Shown piece after piece: positions 12,694-24,600 of a DNA stretch of 64,000 nucleotides. The position numbers were made by a program, and so were the translations under genes. The notes under the pieces were generated by a model. The model saw only the letters and a list, made by a program, of their open reading frames with translations, had not been told where the DNA came from and searched no databases. Numbering within the stretch: position 1 is the stretch's first letter; each line of letters opens with the position of its first letter. Origin of the DNA: Anaeramoeba flamelloides (taxonomy: Eukaryota > Metamonada > Anaeramoebidae); the NCBI GenBank assembly GCA_027625915.1, contig JANTQA010000023.1, forward strand, positions 11,222,001 through 11,286,000, given 5' to 3'.

Positions 12694-13683
12694 TGAGCAG
12701 TATGAGACAAAAACCCAACTATCACATTTTAAATTCTTCCCAAAATCCATTTTATTAAAACCTGGGAAATTCAATTTATAAACCTAAGAAATAAATTTAA
12801 TTTTTTTTTGTTTGTAATTAATAATTAAGAACCCAATCTTAATTCGTTTCAGCAAGTTAGTAATAACCCACAGATTAAAAGTATCAATAAACTTTAATTT
12901 TCATCTCTCTCTATATAAATATTATCAGTCAAATAAAATTAATTCAAATAAAAAAATCATATATATATATAAATTATTATATATAATCAAATAAAGGGTT
13001 TTAATATGAATATTTGGTTGTTTAGACTCTAAAAATTTTTTTAAAAAATGTTTTTTCATGTTTTAAATTTCAAAAAATTTAATCAATATTTGTTAATAAA
13101 ATAAATAAACATTTTTTTTTCTGTTCTTCCCTGATTAAAATTCTAATTTATTTTCCATATTATTTTAAAATAAAATTAAAGTTTCAATGTTGTTTGTTCA
13201 TATCAAACTCCCTGAAATTACTCAAAGCGAGATTTCTTCAAAATAAATTTTTTTTGTCAAATTTTTCTATTTTTAAAATTGGATCCAAAAATCCTACTAG
13301 AAAGGATCATCGTTCTGGAAAAAAAGTCCAACAGGGTTTTAAATAGGGAAAATTAATAGAACCAGAAAATTCAAAGTAAGATCAATTAATAAAAGAATAA
13401 ATAAATAAATAAAGACACAATGGGTGATTCAACACAATAACAGTTATTTTAATACGATCATTTTGTATGATGTGCTTTTCTTTGATTGATCAATTATTAA
13501 AAATTTGGTCAGAAAAAATTGACTATTTTTACGATCCCCAAAACCACAATTACTATTTCGATAAGAAAGTACCTTTAGATTATGTTTGTTGGTTTGATTG
13601 AAAAATTATATAATGGATTATTATTCAAAGTTAATTAGGTTCTTCTTTTAATTAGTTTTAGTTTTTGTGTTGAGGTTTAATTA
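12694..13683. other. Intergenic, nothing recognised
   Basis: A/T-rich, with a short (AT)n stretch near 12960 and an (AAAT)n stretch near 13391-13413. No coding signal seen. Confidence 0.4.
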
Positions 13684-13876
13684 CAGCCAGTTCCACTTTT
13701 AAAGTACAGATTGCAACACAAAATTAAGGCACAATAAAAATCCCAAATTAAGGCATAAATTCTGATTCTAGGAAAATAATTTGTAAAAAAAAATTGCAAA
13801 ATTTGTGTCTTAATTTGAGATTTTTTTGTGTCTTTGATTTTGTTGAAAGTTTGTGCCTTAAATTTGAAACTGGATG
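13684..13876. mobile_element. M2 Tc1/mariner-like MITE, copy 1
   Basis: A near-palindromic element of about 193 bp: left CCAGTTCCACTTTTAAAG, right TTAAATTTGAAACTGG, flanked by TA dinucleotides. The interior repeats ACAAATTAAGGCAC-like and TTAATTTGAGATTTTT-like blocks in opposite orientation. CAGT-type ends with TA flanks are typical of Tc1/mariner derivatives. Confidence 0.7.
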
Positions 13877-13967
13877 TATTATCTACAATTAAAAAATGCG
13901 TTGAACTTTTTTCCCCGTTTCATCCTTTTTTCTTAAATACTTATAACATAATCACTAATTTTCTGAC

Positions 13968-14240
13968 AAAATAATGACTTTCCATCATAAAACAATAATA
14001 TATTTCCCCCCTGTTTCAAGAATTAACTTAATTATTGATAAAATTGATTTGTTGCTTTTTTCTCTTTTTAAATTGGAAAAATGTTAAATTTTGGATTTCA
14101 AAAAAAAAGGCTGAAGTAATAAAAATTTTAAACAAATCAACTCACCCCTTTCAGAAGCCAAAACACCAATTACAAAAAAATTTTTTTAAGGATCTCTAAA
14201 AGATTTTATTTATTTTTTTTTTAAAATTTACCCCCAATAT
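13968..14240 (+). repeat. R6 dispersed repeat, copy 1
   Basis: It is homologous to 30345-30612. Shared blocks include TTCAAGAATTAACTTAATT, ATTTTGGATTTCAAAAAA, and a CAAATTCC/CCAATTAC stretch followed by the same TTTTATTTTATTTTTT-type tail. The family is unknown. Confidence 0.6.
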
Positions 14241-14453
14241 TGTATTTTTTTTTACAAAAATCAAAATAAACATTTTATATTTTTTTTTATATTTTTTATT
14301 GATTTTTTTACACTTTGAACATTGTGATTCTTTTCTATTCAATTTTACCAGAACGAAAATTCTTTTTGAGAAGTGAATGTAAAATAACTCAATAACCCGA
14401 CACCACAGTTTTGAAACGTAGCGCTTAAAACATCAGTTTTATACATTGAAAAT

Positions 14454-14652
14454 ACAGTCAGTTCCACCTTTAAGACACAAACTTACAACTATATTTAAGC
14501 CCGAAAAAAAAATTTCAAATTAAGGTACATTTTTTGAATTTTTTTTTTATGTCAATTATTTAAGGGGATTTTGGATTTTATGTCTTATATTTGAGATTTT
14601 TTTATACCTTAAATTTTATCATAAGATTGTGTTTTAAAAGTGGAATTAATTG
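14454..14652. mobile_element. M2 Tc1/mariner-like MITE, copy 2
   Basis: The left end CAGTCAGTTCCACCTTTAAG is inside a TA flank. The right end TTTTAAAAGTGGAATTAATTG is its diverged inverse. It lies only about 18 bp from copy 3, so two copies sit in tandem. Confidence 0.7.
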
Positions 14653-14670
14653 TAATTAAATATTTTTAAA

Positions 14671-14869
14671 TAGCTAGTTTCACTTTTAAGGTTACAAACT
14701 TTATACTAAATTAATACCCAAAAAAACCCTCAAATTATTAAACATTTTTTCAAATTGTTTTTTTATGGAAACTATTTTGCTCAATTCTGAATTTTGTACC
14801 TTAATTTGAGATTTTTATTGACCCTAAAATTATCTTGATAGTTTGTGTCTTAAAAGTGGAACTGACTAA
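14671..14869. mobile_element. M2 Tc1/mariner-like MITE, copy 3
   Basis: The left end is AGTTTCACTTTTAAGG. The right end GTCTTAAAAGTGGAACTGAC is nearly consensus. It is the same hairpin structure as the copy just upstream. Confidence 0.7.
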
Positions 14870-14871
14870 AT

Positions 14872-15043
14872 TACTTGGTTTTGAATTCTAAATGGGATAT
14901 TTTTTCTGGTTTCATTTTCAATTTCCTTTTTTAAATAGAAACCTCAAATTACAACCTTTTTCTTTGAGAACTTTATTTTGAAAAGAAAAATAATTACAAG
15001 GTAGTGAAAAAATATCCCATTTATAATTTAAATACGTGTTTGA
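14872..15043. mobile_element. M5 short inverted-repeat element, copy 2
   Basis: Left TTTTGAATTCTAAATGGGAT and right ATCCCATTTATAATTTAAAT are inverted. The interior has CTTTTTCTTTGAGAACTTT, as in copy 1. It starts directly after an M2 copy. Confidence 0.55.
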
Positions 15044-15147
15044 CATATTATACTATCTTCAAAATTAGATTTAGAATAAAAAACAAGACGATTTACCTTG
15101 TTTTATATTTAATACTTATAAAATCCGATGAAATAGTTTGAGGATTC

Positions 15148-15318
15148 AATACATATATTTGAATTCTCAACACCACAATTATTTATACTTCCTCTTCAAT
15201 ATTTTACTTTTACAAATAGTGTTTTCAAAAAATGTAGGTTGTAAATTGTGGATCTATATGAATAAGAGAATTGAAAATGAAATATATATTTTTTCAATTT
15301 AGAATTCATGTACCAGTA
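15148..15318. mobile_element. M5 short inverted-repeat element, copy 3 (diverged)
   Basis: The right end TTCAATTTAGAATTCATGTA matches the family inverted repeat. The left end TATTTGAATTCTCAACACC is more diverged. Confidence 0.4.
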
Positions 15319-15892
15319 CTAAATTCCTTCCCTTTTAAAAAATAAAAAATTCTAACTTTAAATTGTAAAGAAACCCTCTCATTCATACAACTTTTATCGT
15401 ACACAAAAAATTACTGTAATTGAAAAATCTTTTCCTAAAAACTTTTAACTATTCCTTTGAGAGTAAACCTATTGGATTGTCAGAATTGAAAAAAATCTTC
15501 CATATTCAAAATGATAATCATTACAACAATAAATTAATTTCAAATTGAGATTTAATTTTGGTCGAAATTGACAAGTGAAAAATATCCCCTTTTCAATCAA
15601 ATAGAAACTGATTAAATTAGCCCCAAAATAACTGATCTTTGAAGAAAAAAATCTTTTCAAAGTCTAGTAACAAAACTGAAAATGAAAAAAAAAAAATCGT
15701 TGGAAAATAAAATCGTATTTTTGAAAATTTTTTCATAAATAACATAAGACAAAATGTTTCCCAAACCAAAAAACCTTTCTTAAAAATTGAATTTTACTTT
15801 AGGAATTTCATTTTATTTCTCTTTGCCAACCAAAATTCTTTTTTTTTTTTATAATAATTTAATAAAACAAAACCCAATAACAAACTGTCTTG
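15319..15892. other. Region upstream of the 15893 gene
   Basis: No gene is supported. A T-run at about 15840-15850 precedes the A-rich leader of the next gene. Confidence 0.4.
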
Positions 15893-16999
15893 ATGATACC
15901 AATCTTTAATCATGAATCCCAGTGTTCAAGCTTATTAAAATATTCTGAACATTCAATGATTGTTTTTAAAATCAGAAAGAAATTACAAGTTGAAGTCAAA
16001 CAATTTTTAAATGATATTATCACCAAACCTGAACTCAAATATTTAAAGATATTTGCAAGAGAAATAACAAGCCTAGCTGAACTCTGGAGAGTGCTCTTTA
16101 TCAAGTTTGATCAATATTTTGAGTTTGAAATTGAAGAAAGCACACAAAAAATTATAAAATTATCTTTTGATCGCAAATGGATTAAGGTTGCAGAGTATTT
16201 GTCAGGTAGAAAGCATCAAAGTATTCAAACGGTGTTAACCAAATTTCTTCGGAACATATTTGCATTGAGGGGAACCACAAAAAGTGGCAAATTGGTTTAT
16301 AGATATGACAAAATGTACGATAAGAATATTAAGTTACACACACTTAAGTCATTCAATGATCGATACAGAAGACTTTTAATCAATATAAATTACCCGAAGA
16401 ACCAGAATGGAAATGACAAACAAAAGAACCACAGTGTAATTACAACCATGGGGCAACAAAAAGGCCAAATCATAAAGAGTGGAAACCATCAGAAGAATCA
16501 TTCACAAAATGAAACCAATGACAAAGTGTTTCTTACACACAAACGAAAAAAGTTAAAAAAAATGTATCATAAAAAAAAGTATAAAATTGTTGTGAAACAA
16601 AAGATCAAAAATTCCACTTCTAAATTAACCTTACACAATAAACCCAAAACAGAAAATATTTCCCGAAAACCATTAAACGTTTTTAATCAAAACCAAAGGA
16701 ATAGAAATACTTTAACATCCAAAGATTTATGTTTACGGTACCAAAATCTTTATCAGAATAATATTATCAATATAAACAAAAATTCCATTGACCAATACAA
16801 TTTGTTGAGTAAAAGACCCTCTGAAAATAACAATACAGTATTTAATTATGATAAAAAGAACATCTCCCATGAAAATAATTTCACCCAGATACCAAATCAT
16901 AGAAAATTACCCCCTTCAAATATTTATAAATTAAACTTTCAACCCCGATATAAAATATTTAAACCAAATAACACAAAACAAAATTTTAAAATAAACTAA
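15893..16999 (+). CDS. Unknown protein (368 aa), possible N-terminal helix-turn-helix
   Basis: A single open frame. I choose the ATG at 15893; the codon before it is TTG. Residues 1 to about 170 are well-mixed and look folded: FKIRKKLQVEVKQFLNDII, ITSLAELWRVLFIKF, and RKWIKVAEYLSGRKHQSIQ near residues 100-120. That last block has the spacing of a Myb/SANT-like or other helix-turn-helix (Trp, then a helix, then a turn, then a basic helix), but it lacks the second and third Trp of Myb, so I do not assign it. From about residue 175 the protein becomes Lys/Asn/Gln-rich and basic, probably disordered. The combination of a small folded head and a basic tail would suit a nucleic-acid-binding protein; this is inference only. 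Confidence 0.55.
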   Translation: MIPIFNHESQCSSLLKYSEHSMIVFKIRKKLQVEVKQFLNDIITKPELKYLKIFAREITSLAELWRVLFIKFDQYFEFEIEESTQKIIKLSFDRKWIKVAEYLSGRKHQSIQTVLTKFLRNIFALRGTTKSGKLVYRYDKMYDKNIKLHTLKSFNDRYRRLLININYPKNQNGNDKQKNHSVITTMGQQKGQIIKSGNHQKNHSQNETNDKVFLTHKRKKLKKMYHKKKYKIVVKQKIKNSTSKLTLHNKPKTENISRKPLNVFNQNQRNRNTLTSKDLCLRYQNLYQNNIININKNSIDQYNLLSKRPSENNNTVFNYDKKNISHENNFTQIPNHRKLPPSNIYKLNFQPRYKIFKPNNTKQNFKIN

Positions 17000-18539
17000 A
17001 TTTCAGAATAAATGAGCATATTATATTTGGATTTAGTTTTTTTTTATTTTATTTTATGACGAAAAATAAATATCTCTTGAGTATAGAACAGAATATTAAA
17101 ATAGTAAATTTTTTATTATAATAGATAACTTTTATTATTAAAACTATTTTTCTTTAAAATTTTATTTTCAATGGGCTAATGATTTTGAAATAGAGTTTAT
17201 AATATTACTTGAAACATTATTACAAGAAATATATTTAATTTTTGTCAGTTTATTTTCTTAATGATTACTGAATAATAAAATTTAACAATATATTGAATTT
17301 TGATTTTCTTTTATATAAGTTTTTTTATTTGGATCTATATGCTTTTTTTTTTTTTTCAATTTTTAACCTTTTAACTTGAATTATTTAAATTACTTGTTTG
17401 ACCCCAGCGGTTCCAACTATACAATGAAAATTTATACGGTATTCATATTAATTATTTATTTTAAAATAGCCTTTTCTGGAATTGAAAAGTAAATTTCTTT
17501 TCTATCTAAAGATAAAAAATTTCAATAACTTAGACATCAAAAGAGACTTTTTTTTTGCAATAAAACGTAGATAATGTTACTATTTCAAAAGGAAAGAAAT
17601 CATGGAAATAACAGAAACTAGAAAACATATTTTCGACTTTTATTTTTAAATTGAATAAAACTTGCATTTTTTTGTATTTAGTAAATTGAAGATCGCCTAA
17701 TAAATGTTTTTTTATATTAAGTTTATTTGTAAACAAGTAAAACGAAAAAATAGATAATATATATATTTTTTTATTCTGTTATAAAATGTCAAAGTTGATG
17801 ATAAAATTTCATCACGAATTTACAGTTTATTAAGCATAATAAACTTTTATATAGAAAATCAATTTCTACATCTTTGAAATTTTCACAGCATGATGTGAAC
17901 AGCTATAGGGAATTTTTAAACAGAAGAAATTTATTTTTTTTTTCTAAAAACAATTAACAGGTATTATAAAATTTCAAGATAGGTTTAGAAGGGTTGTGTT
18001 GATTTCCCCATCCATTGCCCCTCTTCTCATTTTTAATAATATATTTATATAAATCATCCAAAACTACAAATAATATCACAGAATTACTCGCTTTGTGTAA
18101 GGAATAATACAATAAAAACAAGTTAAAAATCATGTCTTTATCTTTACAAAAAAAGGTACTCCGGATAGTATTGTAATTTTGCATTCAGGGAATAGTCATA
18201 TTATTATTATTATTCTCAATTTCTAAATAAGGATTCCTTATCTTGGAATATGTTTAATATTGAAAATAAACAGGGGTATCCAATCTAAGGAATTGACAAT
18301 AAATTTTCCCAATCTCCTATAAATATAGGAAAAAAAAAAATAATTGAGATTAGCCCGCCCAAAGATAAGTACGAAAAGTCCATCCATTTGTAAATGTGTT
18401 TTTTTTTAAGAAATTAGAAGAAAATATTATAAATTTACTTTTTTTTTCTTGAATAATTATATCCACTATATATTCGTATATAATTTAAGTATGATGTAAA
18501 TACATAGTTTTTATCTTGCTCTTTTTAAATCCCAAATTA

Positions 18540-18574
<35 letters not shown>

Positions 18575-20932
18575 CCACTTTTTGATACTCTATGATACCT
18601 CCCTGAACCTGTATTAGTATTAGATCTAATACTAGACGCGAGAGAAGATGAATTTTCACAAAAATTCGATACAATATAAAAATTCAAGTGGCTAAATTAT
18701 ACAACAATCCAATTTGATAATAAAAAACAAATTTCAAATGGATCAGACGATTTCTTCATAGATGTAAAGTTTCTCTGAGTTATACCTAATTTTTAATGAA
18801 AATAAAAACTTGGTGGTTTTTATAAATTGTTTAGAAAATGAACAAAAAAAAAAAATAATTAGATTATGTGTAGTACAACCTATGTGACTTCATAATTGGA
18901 GTTGTGCTTATAACCATGGTTATGCTGTTTTTCTCTAGAAAAAATACATTTTCTAATAACTCAGTATAAAAAAAATATATAATTCTAAAAAATTATAATA
19001 ATTATAATAAACTTGAAAAAAATATAATTTCTTTATTCAAACATTGATTCTAAATTCATCCTATTTATGTAATAAAAAAATCAGAGAAAAATTATCTAAT
19101 CATTTATAAAATATAGAACAAACTACTTTTTTTGAAATCTGTGAAATCCAATTTAACACATATGGAAATACCTATGATCTGATCTTTTGATACAAAACCT
19201 AAAAAATACCACAGTTTAAATTATTTTGATAAATTAATAATAATTTAAATACTAAACCTCCATTGGGTTTTTTTATCATTTCTAATATTTTTTAAACCAT
19301 TTTTAAACAAATAAAATTAATACTAACAAATAATTTTAATATTAATAAAAATATAGATATTATCAAAGATTGTGGAAAAATCATAATAATTAGATGTTTT
19401 TATACTCTTAATATTTGAAAAAAATGTTCCATGATCATTTTAAATTTCAAGAAATATAATAATTTATTGAAAATCGTAAAATAATTATTAAAAACAATTA
19501 CTATTTTTTTAATTCTTACTTTGATTAATTGTGATAATTTATATATAAAACAATATTGGCTATTTTAATATAATTTGAAAAAAAAATGTAAAATAAACCA
19601 AATATACCCCACTAAACTCAAAGGGACCAACTAAAAATGAAAAAAATCAACTTTTTTAAGAATCAAAACTAATTTTAATTGTACTGAAATAAGATAAATA
19701 ATAAACTTCAGATTAGTGTTGAGATTCATAAAAGAAACAAATGAACAAACATTTTTGAAAAAAAAAAAAATGTTAAAATAAAATTTTTGGCCTCATTTGT
19801 TGGATGGTATTTTGTAAAGGGTCTTAATTTCTTTGGAAAATGAAAATTTTTTACAATAAGATTTTTTATTTGTAAATGACTTTTCTGAAAAGAAAATACA
19901 AAGACACAATTTTATTAATGTGAATTTTGAGTATCAAACATTTCTTTTTTTTTTCATTTTTCCTTTTTTTTAAAAAAAAAACAAATAAAAGAAAAAGAAA
20001 AAGAAGCTTAAAATATAAAGAAGAATAAAAAAAGATTTATTAGTAAGGGTTAAGTATTCAATAGTTTTGAATCTGTTAAAGAGAGAGCTTATAAGTTACT
20101 AAATTTGCGACTCCTAATTCAAAGAGTAGTTAAAAGAACCTTTTAATTACAGTCATAATAAGTATTTTAGACTTTATTTAGTTATCTGAAGAATAATAAA
20201 AGAAAAAAAGTAAAAAAAAATTGATAAAATTAAAAAAAAGATAAGATTGAAAAAAAAATATTTTACTAAATGAGAAAAAATGATCTGATCTAAAAATTGA
20301 AAGATTATTTTTAAAAGTATAATTAAATTATATTTATAGAATAGGTCAGATTTCTTCAATAAAACAGGACCCATTTGACTGAAAAAATTATTTCTATTAA
20401 TAGTCTGTCTAAAAAAATTTTGTTAATGGTATTTTCAAATTAAAAAATGGATAACTGAAAGGATCTACTGGTTTTATAAAAATTAATTGTAAAATATTAG
20501 AATTATTTAAAATTTGCTAACTAATTTCTTGAAAATTGTTAAAGGCAGTTGTTTTGAAGTTTAATTTACTTGAGTTGAAGATAAAAATTGAATATCCTAA
20601 AGTGAAACAAATTATTTAGGTTATTTAAAAGCAATAAATACTTAAAATAATGAAAATTTGAAAACCATAATATTTTGAACATTTTTCAAATATTTTGTTG
20701 ATATTATCTTTTAATCTTCTCCCATTTCAGAACGAAAATTTAAAAAATAAAAAAATTATTAAATTTATTTTATTGTAAAATAATGTAAAAGGTTCTTATT
20801 TTTAAAATTTTTTTACTTGTTTTTTCCTTTCAGAAATAAAAATTCAATCCAAAAATTTTAACTGATATTTAAAAAATAAATACAATCCGAAATATCGATG
20901 AAACCAAATTTTTAGCATATCTAATCTTTTAG
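17000..20932. other. Intergenic, about 3.9 kb without a supported gene
   Basis: A/T-rich. It contains an A-run at about 18548-18573, a perfect 20-bp palindrome at 18615-18634, and near 20265-20310 a fragment resembling the 3' part of repeat R4 (GAGAAAAAATGATCTGATCT). Short open frames, such as 17954-18184 on the minus strand, show no domain and are not credited. Confidence 0.45.
18615..18634. repeat. Perfect 20-bp palindrome
   Basis: TAGTATTAGATCTAATACTA reads the same on both strands. It lies in a short GC-richer patch (CCTCCCTGAACC, then CTAGACGCGAGAG) right after a long A-run, which suggests the end of some mobile element. Confidence 0.7.
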
Positions 20933-21366
20933 TTGTTTCAAAATAAATTGAACAAGATTTTAATTCAGCTTTCCCAAAAAAAAAGTTTTATATAGTCAGT
21001 TTCACTTTTAATACACTGGCTTTTAACTAAATTTAAGCAAACAAAAAATCTCAAATTAAGGCAAAATTTCAAATTCGAGTAAAATAATTTGTCATAAAAA
21101 AATTCCAAATTTTGTGTTTCATTTAATTTGAGATTTTTCTGTACCTTAAATTTTGTTGCTAGTTTGTGTCTTTAAAGTGGAGCTGACTATAAATCAGCAA
21201 ACCTTTCAAAATTTTATTACAACTTACCAAATTTCAATTTTTTAATTCTGATAGAATCTTAAATTATTAATTTTCCTTTTAGAATTATGGACTTTGATGA
21301 TTTGTTTCAATTCTTTGAAGGTGATTTTTTAGAAAGCTTAATGAAAATTTGGATCAGTTCTTATGA
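20933..21366. mobile_element. M3 short inverted-repeat element, copy 2, interrupted by an M2 copy
   Basis: The left end GATTTTAATTCAGCTTTCCC and right end AGAAAGCTTAATGAAAATTT are inverted. Removing the M2 insert at 20993-21189 leaves about 237 bp, close to the other M3 copies. Confidence 0.6.
20993..21189. mobile_element. M2 Tc1/mariner-like MITE, copy 4, nested in M3
   Basis: Left AGTCAGTTTCACTTTTAA and right TTTAAAGTGGAGCTGACT sit within TA flanks (TA at 20991-20992 and 21190-21191), consistent with a TA target duplication. The M3 sequence resumes on either side. Confidence 0.7.
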
Positions 21367-21690
21367 AATTAATAGTATAATTAAAGAATTCATAGTTAAA
21401 AAGTAGCAAAAATAACTTTTTTGGAATTTTTTCTTGTTCTGCTTTTTCTATTCAAGTGAAATAGGCTTTAAAAAATTAACAATAATAATTAATTCAGTTA
21501 AAGTATTTCAGTTTCATATATCTTTATTGATCCTTGAAAAATTAAGTAAAAAAATAATTAATAAATTTCTATTTTCACTAGTATTTTTACAATAAAACTG
21601 GATTTGTCAATTATTTAAGTGCAGCGAAAATGCAATCCAAATTTCTCATTTTTTACAAAATCATAATTTTGAATACTGTTGCTTTTATTA

Positions 21691-24600
21691 ATGGAAGGCC
21701 CATATCCAACTGAAGAAGAAGTTGAAAGATGTGAGTTTCAAAATTGGTACCCATCATTCCGAAAATGTTCTCTCAAATCTGAAATGATCTTACTTTCAGA
21801 AGAATTTATAGAATATTTAGAAGACGACAAACATGGGCTTTTTCTTCCAGATCCCCCAAATGAAAAAAAATTTAATCACTCAAACAAATTTGATATTGAT
21901 TCAAGCGACCAAGACGAAGAGTATCTTGAATTTTGGGGAAAAGTTGAAGAGGAAGAAAAAAAAAAGACAAAAGAAAAGGAAAATGAAAAAGAAGAAGAAG
22001 AAGAATTTGATCGAAAACATTAATGTTTCCCACAGATCGAAGAAAAAATTGAAAAAGCTATTGAAAATTTTGGTTCTGTATTCCCAAAGATGAATTGGAG
22101 TGCACCAAAGGTTTGAATTCGAATTAGAACAATTCTTTTTTTTTTTTTTTTTCTTTGAGCCCTAGACGCTAACATGAATTTTCTTCATACTCAAGTAGCG
22201 GCTTACTCTAAAAATGGTTATGTGGAGTTGCGCTTCTTTACGTTGAAAAAAATAAAAAGAAATTCAAAGGATCTCATAATGCAAAATCCCTTTTAATAAA
22301 AAAGAAATTATCTTTTCTCATGCTACATGCAAAAACCAACACTAAAAAAGTAAATTTTTTGAAAAAGTAACCTTTTTGTTGGTGGATTTCGCCTTGAGAA
22401 ATCAAATTCTTCATCTCATCAATTTAAAGACTTTTTGCAAATTGTAAACAATAACACAAAATAATACTTGTTGGAGAATAAAGCCTGTATTTCAAAATAA
22501 AGCCCATTCTTTTTTTCTTCTTCTTGATCCAATACAATATCTAATACAAAATACTGTCCAATAGCACGCCTATTAACCCAACCAATTTTGAAGGTTAACC
22601 CATTGAGATTTTAAGTATATTATAAATTTGGAATACAATTAGTTGAAAATTTTTCGTCATTTGATAGTATTTTTTGTTTATATGATTGATGAAAAAATTA
22701 TCAAAAATCTCTTTATTTTGAGAAAAAATTCACATTTGATCCTTCATTTGAAGAATTTCTTTTTTAATCATAGAACTGATTGAAAACAATATCATTTTTA
22801 CTTATCGTTTATTGTTGGTTTCTTGGATCATTTAATGTAAAAGCTTTTGCTTGAGAAAAAAGAAACATACTTTTTTATTTTGAAACATAGGTTTAAATAA
22901 ATCTGTACGTGTTATTTTACCAACAGTAATTTTGATTTAATTATTTGACTTTCATTAATGTTTTTTTTAATTGTCATCAAAATCACAAAAATTCTAAAAA
23001 TTGAAATATTTTGTCTTTCCTTTAATTGGGATTCTTTTAAATCATTTTAATTAGTTAAGGTATTGTATTACAATCACTACATAAACATAAAATATGAATA
23101 GACCTTAATAGAGGAGGTAGAAAAAAACTGTTTCAAAAAAAATTACTACTGTTCCATAAGCAAAAAATATTTTCAAAATTGAATACCCTTTTAAATTTTG
23201 TTTTTAAAAATAAAATGATAACAAACAAATCACAGAATCAGAATCTTTAGCATTTCTATTGTTTTTGATCAATTTGTAATAAAATTTTTATTTTGATATA
23301 TTTGATTCAAATTTGAATAAAAATATAATATTGCTATGTATTTTTTTAAAAATCAAAACATTTTATTTGTGAAATTTTAAGGAAATAAATTTGGATCCAT
23401 ACAAATAAGAAAGTGATTGTCTCTCAAAAAAGTTTAAGATGAAACTGTAGTTGCAATGGAAAGATTTTGGGAAAATCTTAGGATAAGGCAAAGTTTGAAA
23501 ATTTTTCGGATGACCTTTTTTGCAATTCTAACAAAGTGAAATAAGAACTATTTTACTTATAAATTTAAAGTTAAAAATGAAATTAGAAGTTTTTTTTGAA
23601 GACTTTAACTAATTTTTTTGCCAAGTTTTAAATCTCATAAATCCCAAAAGATCACTCGTCTCAACTGTTAATCTATTTAAACAAATAATTTGCTCCTTGA
23701 ACCAAATTAATAGTTCAAATAATGTTCAAAAAACAAAGTCCTTCATTTTTTGGAAACAGTTTGCAAATGAAATAAATTCCATTTCATTGATTGAAAAACA
23801 ATGTCGAAAATCAAACATTGTTTTTTCTCTTTTCTTCCAAAGAAATCAATCCCATTTTAAAAAAAAAAGAAATTGTTTGTTCTCTTATTTTCAAAGAAAA
23901 AAACAAAAAGAAATCATTTATTGAGGATCTCAAAAGGCGAAAAAAACAAAATTACAAAACCAAGATAAAATAATTTTTTTTTGCCAAGTCAAGTCAAGAA
24001 TTTTTAGATGAATTCTCAAAATCAGTCACTGTTAAGAACACATAATCAATGTGGGGTTTTATGTTAGATCGCCTTTGAGGATGTTTCTTAACAAGAGTAA
24101 AATAAAAGGGGGAAATAGAGACTATTGAAAAGTTGGATGATCTGGTTTGTCTCTGAGCGATTTAAATCAAGTTTTGTCTTTAACGGAACATGACAATTTA
24201 AAATTTAATTTCAATATTTTCAATCATTCAGTTGGGATAAAAGGATACTTGAAAGAGCAGGTTCTTCAAGATACCAGTCAAAAAATAACAATTTGCATTG
24301 CTTTTTTTATTCTTTGTTCTTTGTTGTCTCGATTTAGATCCTGAGTTCCAAAAAATAAATAGTAACTCAGATTGTTTCATTTGTTAAACAGTCACTTTTC
24401 TATAATTCCTCATTTTGGACCCCCTTCCGGACTCATAATATGCAATTGTTCTAGTGCTAAGATGATATTAATTACCTTTCTTTGAACTCCACAATATCAT
24501 CTTATATCACTTCGAACAATATCATATTTCTCGTTCCTCTGGTCTAAAATCTTAACATAAAAAGGTGATAGTTTCCAAATCGAACCAGAAAAGACATTTA

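Noticed and set aside
21943-22035. Stop-codon reassignment or readthrough of TAA in CDC123
   Set aside because: TAA ends most other genes in the window and an intron model fits phase and alignment without it.
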